A stretch of DNA of 6,837 bases from a bacterium (GCA_023480605.1 JAMCWS010000409.1:1-6837); one strand, 5' to 3'; shown: positions 1-6,432, counted from the stretch's first letter. Notes: generated by a model not told the origin, from the letters alone. Translations and numbers: made by a program.

Positions 1-1
1 G

Positions 2-1114
2 ATCGGCGAACAAATCTATACGTTCAAGGACAAGAGCGGGCGCGATCTGGCGCTGCGGCCCGAATTGACCCCTTCACTCGCGCGCATGATCATCGCCCGC
101 CAGGGCGCGCTGACTTTCCCGCTCAAATGGTCGGCCATCGCCCAGTGTTTCCGCTACGAGCGCATGACGCGCGGCCGCAAGCGCGAACACTACCAGTGGA
201 ACCTCGACATCGTCGGTGAGCCGTCGGTCATGGCCGAGGCCGAGGTGATCGGGGCCGCCGTGGCCGTCCTGCGCCGCCTGGGCCTCACGCACCAGGATTT
301 TAAAGTTCGCATCGGAAGCCGCGCGCTGCTGGCCGAACTCTTCCGCCGCAGCGGCATCGGCGAGGAGCACTTCATGGCCTGCTGCCTCGCGCTCGACAAG
401 CGCGGCAAGGTCAGCGACGACGAGGTCGCCAGGCTACTCGAAGGCGAAGGGATGGGCGAAGCCGATGTCGTCCGCGTTTTCGAAATGCTGGCCATCACGA
501 CGCTCGACCAGGCCGCCGCCCGCCTGGACGGAGGTGGCTTGCCGGCCGTGGCCGATCTGCGCCGCCTGTTCGAACTGGCCGGGCCGATGGGCTTCGCCGA
601 CTATCTCGTCTTCGACCTCGCCGTCATCCGCGGCCTGGGTTATTACACCGGCATCGTGTTCGAAGCCTTCGACACGGCCGGCAAGCTGCGCGCCATCTTC
701 GGCGGCGGGCGCTACGACAGCCTCCTGAGCGCCTTGGGCGGCGGCGAAATGCCGTGCGTCGGACTGGGTTTCGGCGACGTCGTCGTCATGGAACTGCTCG
801 CCGACCGCGGCAAGGCCCCTAAAATCAGCCGCGAGGTGGAATTCTCGGTCGGCTACATGGACGAGACCTGCCGCCCTCTGGCGATCCAGGTCGCCGCCGC
901 TCTGCGCGAATCCGGCCGCCCGTGCGACCTTGCGCTCGCGCCCGAGAAACCGCGCAAGTATTTCACCCGGGCCGACAAATCCGGAGCCCGCCATGCCATC
1001 TACCTTGGCCCCGATGAAGTGGCCAGGGGTGCGTTCGCCATTAAGCCGATGGCCGGCGGCGAGCCGCTGACGGCCACGCTGGAGGCGATCAAGAGCGGCA
1101 AATCAAGCCTCTGA
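2..1114 (+). CDS. hisS: Histidine--tRNA ligase, 5'-truncated by window edge
   Basis: Class II aminoacyl-tRNA synthetase that charges tRNA-His with histidine using ATP in the cytoplasm. The frame is open from base 2; 370 residues remain of a usual 420-450, so the N-terminus with motif 1 lies left of the window. Numbering from the first visible codon: LALRPELT (residues 16-23), motif 2 with FRYER (50-54) followed by RGRKREHYQWNLDI (57-70), the histidine-binding signature RGLGYYTGIVFE (210-221), GGGRYD (234-239), then an anticodon-binding domain over about the last 95 residues (from VEFSVGYM). The REHYQWN form and RGLxYYTG/GGGRYD arrangement match the HisRS subtype known from plant organelles and some bacteria, not the E. 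coli type. In the motif 3 region the sequence reads GLGFGDVVVMELL, where E. coli-type enzymes have an Arg (GLER); from memory this is usual for the subtype. A shorter internal start at 65 (TTG) is an artefact of truncation. Confidence 0.96.
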   Translation: MGEQIYTFKDKSGRDLALRPELTPSLARMIIARQGALTFPLKWSAIAQCFRYERMTRGRKREHYQWNLDIVGEPSVMAEAEVIGAAVAVLRRLGLTHQDFKVRIGSRALLAELFRRSGIGEEHFMACCLALDKRGKVSDDEVARLLEGEGMGEADVVRVFEMLAITTLDQAAARLDGGGLPAVADLRRLFELAGPMGFADYLVFDLAVIRGLGYYTGIVFEAFDTAGKLRAIFGGGRYDSLLSALGGGEMPCVGLGFGDVVVMELLADRGKAPKISREVEFSVGYMDETCRPLAIQVAAALRESGRPCDLALAPEKPRKYFTRADKSGARHAIYLGPDEVARGAFAIKPMAGGEPLTATLEAIKSGKSSL

Positions 1115-1204
1115 CAGCGATTGATCCGCCACGAAATCACACGGCGTGGCCAAGCCCCGGCCAAAGTATTGGCCCTTCGCCACGGCGCAACGATAGCGAA
1201 TATG

Positions 1205-1293
1205 AATAACGGGGATGGGGAGGTGATAAGGAGATGGTGAAGATCGAGATCGTTCCATCTCCTCCATCTCCATCGAATCCCCTTATCCCTATT
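1205..1293. repeat. Purine/pyrimidine-rich imperfect inverted repeat
   Basis: The left half (about 1211-1249) is nearly all purine and the right half (about 1253-1290) nearly all pyrimidine, so the transcript could fold back on itself. Exact arms are GGAGATGG (1230-1237) with CCATCTCC (1255-1262) around a 17-nt loop. An alternative, wider pairing uses GATAAGG (1225-1231) with CCTTATC (1281-1287). The right arm contains a tandem duplication of TCCATCTCC (1254-1262 and 1263-1271), so either copy can pair. There is no T-run after the stem, so it is not a standard intrinsic terminator. It may instead be a dispersed intergenic repeat or a transcript-end structure for hisS; the function is unknown. 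Confidence 0.55.
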
Positions 1294-1610
1294 CGGCGTT
1301 CGGTCGTTGATGCCATTCGACTTCCCTGTCAAATCGTCGCAGGAAAACAAGATTTGGATCCGTAGTAGTACGCAAATCGCGTAAAACGGATTCATCTCTC
1401 GAATTTTATACACAACATATGTCGGCCAATGGGAAATCAGTCTCCTCTTCGATGCGAATGCCATAGCCTGGATTTTTGATCGTGCCTTTCGTGCGCTTTC
1501 CTGGCGATTGCGGCGAACCGAGTCCGCCGTTGAGTATTGCTCCGGCTTTTGCGAAACTTTGTCAGGCGGCGGTGCCCCGCCGGTCCCGCCGGTTCGTCCC
1601 GCCCGTTATG

Positions 1611-1620
1611 TAGGAGACGA
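1611..1620 (+). promoter_or_regulatory. Ribosome binding site of the glycosyltransferase gene
   Basis: AGGAGA at 1612-1617 is a strong Shine-Dalgarno match and lies 9 nt before the ATG at 1627. It decides the start: the same frame is open 30 codons further upstream to a TTG at 1537, but that extension is Arg/Pro-rich and low in complexity, and lies in the GC-rich leader. Confidence 0.75.
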
Positions 1621-1626
1621 TTGTAT

Positions 1627-3069
1627 ATGGCCCGCGTGATGTTGATCGGTTATAGTCCCCTGCCCAGTCCGGCTCTGCCGGTGCTCGCGGCGCCGTCGCT
1701 GCGCACGCGCCAGTTTCTCAAGCCCATCCTCGACGCCGGCCACACGGTCAATCTCTACACCCTTCCACTGCCCGGCTCCGAGGGCCCGGAGGGTGAAGTG
1801 TCGGCTATGGTGCCCGACAAATACGAGGGTCTGTCGTTTCAGCGCTTCACCAACCACAGCGGCGAATTCGCGATTCGCATGCTCACCGAACAGGCCCGCC
1901 AACTCGGCCCCGACGCCATCGTCGGTGTCAATACTTATCCGGCTTACGTCGGCGCTCGTCTGGCCGCCACAATCCCCCTGTGGGCCGATCTGAACGGCTA
2001 CTGGATGGCCGAGATGCAAGGCCAATGCGCCGCCGACGGTGACGACTCGCGCCTTGAGACGGCCTGGGCCATCGAGCGTTCGATCGTCCGCCGGCTCGAT
2101 AAATACTCTGCCGTCTCGCGCCCGCAGCTCCACGCCGTTCTGGGTGAAATGGCCGGCGTCGGCCGACTCAATCGCCACACGGTCCAATATCAATTCGGCC
2201 ACCACATCCCCAACGCCGCATATGCCTGGCCTTCCGCCGCGGGCGACAACGAACCGCCCTTGTTGCGCGGCCCGATCGTCCCCGCCGATGCGTTCGTCGT
2301 TCTCTGGAGCGGGGGCTTCAATGTCTGGAGCGACATCCAAACGCTCGTGACGATGATGAACTCCCTCATGGAGCGCTATCCGACCGTCCACTTCGTCTCC
2401 ACCGGCGGGCGCATCAACGGCGTCGACACGGCCACCTATCAAAAATTCGAGGATCTGGTGGAAGCCTCGCCTTACAAAGACCGGTTTCACCGGCTTGGCT
2501 GGATCAAGGTCGAGAATCTGCCGCGCGTTTACCGCGAGGCCGACATCGGCATCAACGTCGATACGCCGACCTACGAAACGATGTTCGGCGCCCGTAACCG
2601 GCTCAATTCCATGGCCGCCGCAGGCCTCGCCATCGTCACCACCGTGGGCACCGAACTGAGCGAGTGGCTCGACGACGGCAAGGCGGCCATCACCGCCCCC
2701 ATCGGCGACCCCGAGGCGCTCGCCCAGGCCCTCGAGCCTTGGATCGAGCAGCGCGAGCAGCTTCAAGTTTACGGCCGGAACGCCCGCCGCCTGATGGAAC
2801 GGGATTTCAGCCTTGAAAAAACGACCCGCCCCCTGCTCGCCTGGCTTCAGGCGCCGCAACTGGCCCCCGATAACCAGGCCAAGCTTAAGCTGGGACGCGG
2901 CGGCACGCTCGCGGATCTTAACAGTGTCACGCTTAACTCGCTCGAAGAGGAAGCCGTGTTGCTCGAACGCCACCGCCCCAAGGCGCTCCTTCAGGCCGCC
3001 GAGCAACTCGACGCCTTGCGCACGCGTCCGTTGCGCCGCATCATGCTCGGTATCAAGAAAACCGATTGA
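1627..3069 (+). CDS. GT-B fold glycosyltransferase (GT4-like)
   Basis: Predicted cytoplasmic glycosyltransferase of 480 residues that would move a sugar from a nucleotide-sugar donor to a glycan or lipid acceptor; donor and acceptor cannot be read from the sequence. The N-terminal half begins MARVMLIGYSPLPS, a beta strand and loop typical of GT-B enzymes, followed by LRTRQFLKPILDAGHTV, a common opening in family 4-like transferases. The C-terminal Rossmann-like domain starts near VLWSGGFNVWSD (W227), and continues through HRLGWI, READIGINVDTP, YETMFGARNRL (E317-R325), AAAGLAIVTT and a last block GDPEALAQAL. The classical E-x7-E pair is not intact: E317 is present but the position eight residues later is Arg. 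After about residue 430 there is an extra charged helical tail ending LRTRPLRRIMLGIKK, similar in style to tails of some polysaccharide-assembly transferases. The stop lies 52 nt before the creatininase-family gene, so co-transcription is likely. No membrane segment or signal peptide is seen. Confidence 0.85.
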   Translation: MARVMLIGYSPLPSPALPVLAAPSLRTRQFLKPILDAGHTVNLYTLPLPGSEGPEGEVSAMVPDKYEGLSFQRFTNHSGEFAIRMLTEQARQLGPDAIVGVNTYPAYVGARLAATIPLWADLNGYWMAEMQGQCAADGDDSRLETAWAIERSIVRRLDKYSAVSRPQLHAVLGEMAGVGRLNRHTVQYQFGHHIPNAAYAWPSAAGDNEPPLLRGPIVPADAFVVLWSGGFNVWSDIQTLVTMMNSLMERYPTVHFVSTGGRINGVDTATYQKFEDLVEASPYKDRFHRLGWIKVENLPRVYREADIGINVDTPTYETMFGARNRLNSMAAAGLAIVTTVGTELSEWLDDGKAAITAPIGDPEALAQALEPWIEQREQLQVYGRNARRLMERDFSLEKTTRPLLAWLQAPQLAPDNQAKLKLGRGGTLADLNSVTLNSLEEEAVLLERHRPKALLQAAEQLDALRTRPLRRIMLGIKKTD

Positions 3070-3103
3070 ATTTCGGGCACGGCGGAATCCTTTTTTGAAT
3101 CAC

Positions 3104-3119
3104 GGGAAGGATAAGGCGG
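3104..3119 (+). promoter_or_regulatory. Ribosome binding site of the creatininase-family gene
   Basis: GGGAAGGA at 3104-3111 lies 10 nt before the ATG at 3122; a second purine-rich stretch, AAGGCGG (3113-3119), is only 2 nt away and is less likely to be used. It supports the start at 3122 over the long upstream extension of the same frame, which overlaps the glycosyltransferase gene. Confidence 0.6.
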
Positions 3120-3121
3120 CC

Positions 3122-3892
3122 ATGATCGAACCGTGGGATTTGACGACGACGAACCTGGGCCGGCTGGCCGATCAACACTTCGAGGTGGCCGTTCTTCCCA
3201 CCGGCGCCATCGAGGCCCATAATCGTCACCTGCCGGAAGGGCAGGATTTTCTTCACACGACGCACGTGGCGCGCACGAGTTGTCGCCTGGCCTGGGAGCG
3301 CTGCCCGTCGGTCATCTGCCTGCCCACGATACCCTACGGGGTCGATTGCAACCTGCTCGATTTTCCGCTCACGATTCACGTTTCCCAGGCAGCCCTGGAC
3401 GCGCTGGTGCGCGACATCATCCTTTCGCTGCGCGCCCACGGCATTCGCAAAGTCGTCATCCTCAACGGCCACGGCGGAAACTGCTTCACGGCCCTCGTGC
3501 GCCAGATCCAGTGCGATACCGACGTCCACGTGTTCACGGTGAACTGGTGGACCGTCGGCCGCGACCGCTACGATTCGGTCTTCGAGTCGCCCGACGACCA
3601 CGCCGGCGAAATGGAAACATCGGTGGCGCTGGCCCTTTATCCGGATCTTGTGGAATTGGCGTCGGCCGGATCGGGTCGGCCGAAACCTTTCCGGTTTGAG
3701 GCGCTCCGCCGGGGTTGGGCGCGGACCAGCCGCCGCTTCGCCCGCCTCAACGATCACTGCGCCTGCGGCGACCCCTCGCGCGCCTCGGCCGAGAAGGGGC
3801 GCCGTTACCTGGACCTGGTGTGCGGACGGATCGGCGACTTTCTCGCGGAACTGGCCGGCCAGACGATCGACTCGCAATTCCCGCATGGATGA
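3122..3892 (+). CDS. Creatininase family protein (metal-dependent amidohydrolase)
   Basis: 256 residues, the normal length for this family, whose members are metal-dependent hydrolases of C-N bonds (creatininase, the formamide hydrolase ArfB, the mycofactocin protease MftE). The family signatures appear in order: VAVLPTGAIEAHNRHLPEGQD (E31, H33 and D42 are the expected metal ligands), LPTIPYGVDCNLLDFPLT (67-84, with the substrate-loop Tyr-Gly), VVILNGHGGN (111-120, H117 ligand) and DDHAGEMETS (158-167, E163). The NGHGGN form, in place of NGHYEN of true creatininase, together with HAGE, places it with the broad uncharacterised branch rather than with creatinine degradation. There is no signal peptide, so it should act in the cytoplasm. 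It follows the glycosyltransferase by 52 nt on the same strand and may act on an amide or formamide in the same pathway, but the substrate is unknown. The C-terminal ~90 residues after the HAGE motif are less typical. Confidence 0.9.
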   Translation: MIEPWDLTTTNLGRLADQHFEVAVLPTGAIEAHNRHLPEGQDFLHTTHVARTSCRLAWERCPSVICLPTIPYGVDCNLLDFPLTIHVSQAALDALVRDIILSLRAHGIRKVVILNGHGGNCFTALVRQIQCDTDVHVFTVNWWTVGRDRYDSVFESPDDHAGEMETSVALALYPDLVELASAGSGRPKPFRFEALRRGWARTSRRFARLNDHCACGDPSRASAEKGRRYLDLVCGRIGDFLAELAGQTIDSQFPHG

Positions 3893-3927
3893 AAACGGCG
3901 TTTTTGCTCAATTTATTTGCCGATTGC

Positions 3928-3945
3928 CTGTATAGTTGAATACAG
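3928..3945. promoter_or_regulatory. Perfect inverted repeat, candidate operator upstream of the protease gene
   Basis: CTGTAT (3928-3933), six bases AGTTGA, then ATACAG (3940-3945): a perfect 6-bp inverted repeat in an AT-rich island of a GC-rich window, 51 nt before the site-2 protease start. A -10-like TATAGT (3931-3936) overlaps the left arm, and TTGCTC (3904-3909) upstream is -35-like but the 21-nt spacing is too long for a standard promoter. The arrangement fits a repressor site over a promoter, or a small hairpin in the 5' leader. The regulator is unknown. Confidence 0.4.
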
Positions 3946-3983
3946 AGAAAGGCAAAGGGTCCTGACCATGGGGTCTTGGCCTT

Positions 3984-3993
3984 GAGGTGGTGA
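3984..3993 (+). promoter_or_regulatory. Ribosome binding site of the site-2 protease gene
   Basis: GAGGTGGTGA is a good Shine-Dalgarno match; GAGGTG ends 7 nt before the ATG at 3997 and supports that start. Confidence 0.7.
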
Positions 3994-3996
3994 TTC

Positions 3997-5139
3997 ATGG
4001 AGAACAAAGGAACTTCAGGCGCCGCGGACCGGTCCGCGCGCGTCCGGCGCGCGTGGTCGGTCTATATTGGCACGATCGCCGGCATCCCGATCTACCTTCA
4101 TCTGACGTTCATATTGATGATCGCGTTTCTGGCCCTGACCGATCTCTTCACCAGGGAAAAACTGCTCGGCGGCGTGCTGCTGATTCTGTGCGTCTTCGCC
4201 AGCGTGGCGCTGCACGAACTCGGCCATGCCTTGATGGCCCGCCGCTTCGGCATCGCCACCGACGATATCGTGCTTTACCCGATCGGCGGCATCGCGCGCC
4301 TGCGCAGCATGGGCGAGGGCTTTCAGGAATTCTGGATCTCGGTGGCCGGCCCGGTCGTTAATATCCTGATTGCCGCGTCGCTATTCGCCTGGCTCTTTTT
4401 CACCCGCTCGTGGGTCGACCCCACCATTGCGTTCAACACGCCCTCGGACCATTTCGTCCAGGCGCTCATGCAAATGAATATCGTCCTGGTGCTGTTTAAC
4501 ATTATTCCGGCTTTTCCGATGGACGGGGGGCGCGTGCTGCGCGCCATTCTCGCCCAGGCGATGCCCAAGGAGACGGCCACCAACATCGCCGCCCGCATCG
4601 GCCAGGGCCTGGCCATCGCCTTCATGCTGCTGGGCTTCCTGGGTGCGGGCAACGTCCTCCTCATGTTCATCGGGCTGTTCGTTTTCCTGGCGGCGGGGCA
4701 GGAAGCGGCGGCCACCCGTTCGGCCGCGCTGCTGACGGGCCGAAAAGTCCGCGACGCGATGATCACCCATTTTGAAGTGCTCGCCCACTCCGACACCCTG
4801 GGCAAAGCCGCCGACCTGTTGCTATCCGCCAGCCAGCAGGATTTCCCCGTCATGAATGGCTCGGAAGTCACCGGCATCCTTAGCCGCCGGGCCTTGATCC
4901 AGGGGCTCTCGACGTATGGCCGCGACCATTATGTCGCCGAAATCATGGCCCGCGAATACCCGCGACTATCGCCGGGAGACGATCTCCAGCGCGTGTTCGA
5001 GATTCTGCATAATCCCGAAGGATTGCCGATTCTGGTTTTCGATCACGATCATTTCATCGGCTTCATCAATAACGAGAACCTGATGGAGTATATCCTCATC
5101 GCCGGCGCCCACCACCCCGGCGGCGGCAATCACGGGTGA
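3997..5139 (+). CDS. Site-2 protease family (M50) membrane metalloprotease with C-terminal CBS pair
   Basis: 380-residue intramembrane zinc protease of the type that cuts transmembrane segments of regulatory proteins such as anti-sigma factors. After a short basic cytoplasmic N-terminus come hydrophobic segments at about 32-50 and 56-84, the second carrying the zinc motif HELGH (73-77, catalytic E74). SVAGPVVN (115-122) is the conserved S2P GP/N stretch, with a third segment at 113-135. A fourth segment at 154-171 runs into NIIPAFPMDGGR (168-179), where D176 is the third zinc ligand. A further hydrophobic hairpin spans about 204-232. From about residue 250 two CBS modules follow: VRDAM (251-255) to about 305, and AEIM (314-317) to about 372. 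CBS pairs usually bind adenosyl compounds and may set protease activity by energy state. This is the layout of bacterial S2P-CBS proteins (Rip3-like). No sigma or anti-sigma gene is nearby, so the substrate is unknown. The tail is Gly/His-rich. Confidence 0.95.
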   Translation: MENKGTSGAADRSARVRRAWSVYIGTIAGIPIYLHLTFILMIAFLALTDLFTREKLLGGVLLILCVFASVALHELGHALMARRFGIATDDIVLYPIGGIARLRSMGEGFQEFWISVAGPVVNILIAASLFAWLFFTRSWVDPTIAFNTPSDHFVQALMQMNIVLVLFNIIPAFPMDGGRVLRAILAQAMPKETATNIAARIGQGLAIAFMLLGFLGAGNVLLMFIGLFVFLAAGQEAAATRSAALLTGRKVRDAMITHFEVLAHSDTLGKAADLLLSASQQDFPVMNGSEVTGILSRRALIQGLSTYGRDHYVAEIMAREYPRLSPGDDLQRVFEILHNPEGLPILVFDHDHFIGFINNENLMEYILIAGAHHPGGGNHG

Positions 5140-5197
5140 TGATCGGCGCCGCGATTGAAACTCCAAGGCCTCATCGCACGCGTGGGAAAGGCCGGGC

Positions 5198-5226
5198 CGT
5201 GCCCCCTTCGGGGATGCGTTATTTTT
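5198..5226 (+). terminator. Intrinsic terminator of the site-2 protease gene, overlapping the convergent gene's stop
   Basis: Stem from CGTGCCCCC (5198-5206) to GGGGATGCG (5210-5218) with loop TTC; the four inner G-C pairs are solid and the outer part has wobbles and one C/A mismatch. It is followed at once by TTATTTTT (5219-5226) on the + strand, as in Rho-independent terminators. It lies 59 nt after the protease stop. The T-tract contains the complement of the stop codon (5219-5221) of the - strand gene. The - strand version would have no U-tract, so it works only for + transcripts. Confidence 0.5.
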
Positions 5227-6424
5227 GCTGCGCCAAATCGGGAACCCGCTGGATGAGCAAGGGCCGCGGACTTTGGCGCATCGTCGCCGTCACGGCGCCT
5301 CCGTCGTCGGTCAGCCCGGTGCTCAACGTTTCGGCCTGCGTCTTGGGTTGGGTCGCATCCCGCCCCCCCACGGCCGCCACAAGACTTTCCGTCCAGCATG
5401 TCAGCGCCTCGTACGCCCGCCTCTTTTCCGCGGACAGGAGCCTGGACGCGGCGAAGTGCTGACGAGCCTCGTATAATTGCTCCCGCGTGTCGTCAACGAA
5501 TTCCCGGTAAAGCTCTTCGGAAGGCGGCACGCGCGTCTGGTCGCTCCGGATTTCATACTCGGCGATATAGCCGCTGATCGTGTGCGGACCCGTGGCGCCC
5601 AGGTCCTGAAGGTGCGCCACCTTGATGGCCGACAGGTTGTAAAGCAGCGACGCCCGTATGGCCGACAGTTCGGTGGGGATTGCTTCACTGTGTTGCTCAA
5701 CCCGCGCCGCCAGGACCGTGTCCAGCCCCTGGCTGAAACTCTTCTCGGCGCTGACCAATTGCGCGTCCGAGAGGTCGCCGGGCACCTGGACGACCGTTGT
5801 TGTTTCGTCCATGGGCGTGTGGATCCCCAGGTTCTGCAACCCTTGGTAGAAATAAATTCCGCTGTTGAGCAGCGATTCCCGGATACCGAGCGGACTCGAA
5901 TCGAACGCCATCGCCGCGGCCATCCAGCCGTCGAAACCCTCCAGGCGCGAGGTCGCCGCCGGATCCATCTGCGCCACGGTCTGCATGAATTGGACCATCG
6001 TTTCCCAGGCGCTCAGCGTTCCCTGGGTTTTCAGCGCCGGCGAGGCGTCGCGTATCAGGCGCAGGATGCCGGCGCGTTCGGCCCGGGTCGGGATGCCGTG
6101 CTCCCGCTCGATGCGCTGCAAGACCGGATAAATGAATTGCGCCTGGATAAATGACTGGTCGGTGGGAATGCTTGCCGACAACAGCCGCCGCGCCGTGCCG
6201 AACAATTCGGCAACGAAGCGCCGTTGGGCCTCGCGCGCCCTGCCCAGCGTGACCAGGTTGTTGATGGAGAATATCGGGTCGAAATCCACATATGCCCGGC
6301 CGGGATCGCTGCCGATTTCAATGGTCGCCTGCCGCAGAACGCGGTCGACGCGGGCGCGGTAGTAGAGCGGAAAGCTCAACAGCAGCGCCGCGGCGATGAG
6401 CAGGACGATCAGAATATATCGCAT
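5219..6424 (-). CDS. Unrecognised protein with N-terminal membrane anchor
   Basis: 401 residues from the ATG at 6424. I do not recognise a family. The start begins MRYILIVLLIAAALLLSFP, a hydrophobic segment (3-21) followed by YYRARVDR; with no lipobox or clear cleavage site it reads as an uncleaved signal-anchor with the rest outside the membrane. The body is rich in predicted alpha helix, with regular Leu/Ala and charged residues (for example AREAQRRFVAELFGTARRLL and SAEKRRAYEALTCW), which might be TPR-like or a helical bundle, though no repeat could be aligned by eye. There is one cysteine (C343). The last ~50 residues are polar, Gln/Thr/Pro-rich and probably disordered. GAGGA, 8 nt before 6424, supports this start; an ATG 19 codons earlier (6481) adds an Arg/Pro-rich stretch with a weaker binding site. 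The gene converges on the site-2 protease. Periplasmic or surface function is possible but unproven. Confidence 0.8.
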   Translation of the reverse strand: MRYILIVLLIAAALLLSFPLYYRARVDRVLRQATIEIGSDPGRAYVDFDPIFSINNLVTLGRAREAQRRFVAELFGTARRLLSASIPTDQSFIQAQFIYPVLQRIEREHGIPTRAERAGILRLIRDASPALKTQGTLSAWETMVQFMQTVAQMDPAATSRLEGFDGWMAAAMAFDSSPLGIRESLLNSGIYFYQGLQNLGIHTPMDETTTVVQVPGDLSDAQLVSAEKSFSQGLDTVLAARVEQHSEAIPTELSAIRASLLYNLSAIKVAHLQDLGATGPHTISGYIAEYEIRSDQTRVPPSEELYREFVDDTREQLYEARQHFAASRLLSAEKRRAYEALTCWTESLVAAVGGRDATQPKTQAETLSTGLTDDGGAVTATMRQSPRPLLIQRVPDLAQQK

Positions 6425-6432
6425 AAGCCGGA

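Larger units (their letters stand above)
1115..1626. other. Long intergenic spacer between hisS and the glycosyltransferase gene
   Basis: This 512-nt stretch holds no convincing gene. It is less GC-rich than its neighbours, especially around 1340-1425. It contains the imperfect inverted repeat annotated separately (about 1205-1293), an AT-rich patch with a -10-like TATACA at 1407-1412 but no matching -35, and a GC-rich leader just before the next gene with a small hairpin (GGCGG 1568-1572, CCGCC 1577-1581) and a duplicated CCGCCGGT (1577-1584 and 1586-1593). A 154-codon frame on the - strand runs through it into the antisense of hisS, but shows no family motifs. Confidence 0.6.

Noticed and set aside
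434..994. 186-codon - strand frame opposite hisS
   Set aside because: Antisense shadow of a gene with unmistakable HisRS motifs.
1000..1464. 154-codon - strand frame covering the hisS end and the spacer
   Set aside because: The product is a patchwork of Trp/Arg-rich and hydrophobic stretches coming from the inverted repeat and antisense hisS; no domain or convincing start.
1537..1626. Earlier TTG start for the glycosyltransferase
   Set aside because: The added 30 residues are Arg/Pro-rich and the strong AGGAGA lies just before the ATG at 1627, where the GT-B fold begins.
1606..3006. 466-codon open frame on the - strand opposite the glycosyltransferase gene
   Set aside because: It mirrors the codon pattern of the real + strand gene, has no recognisable motif and no supporting ribosome binding site; long antisense frames are common in GC-rich genes.
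3091..3096. T-run between the glycosyltransferase and creatininase genes as a terminator
   Set aside because: I could not find a stable stem directly before the six Ts.
2813..3121. Upstream extension of the creatininase-family frame
   Set aside because: It overlaps the glycosyltransferase 3' end in another frame, reads as Arg/Pro/Ser-rich noise, and the family fold begins after 3122.
3892..3905. AAAACGGCGTTTT as terminator of the creatininase-family gene
   Set aside because: Only a five-pair stem, mostly A-T, with a three-base loop; too weak to call.
3928..3945. LexA (SOS) box
   Set aside because: The ends CTGT and ACAG match, but the spacing is ten bases instead of the eight of the E. coli type, and the gene is not an SOS gene.
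5477..6154. 225-codon + strand frame opposite the anchored protein gene
   Set aside because: Arg/Gln/Asp-rich shadow typical of the complement of a GC-rich gene; the - strand gene has a ribosome binding site and membrane anchor.
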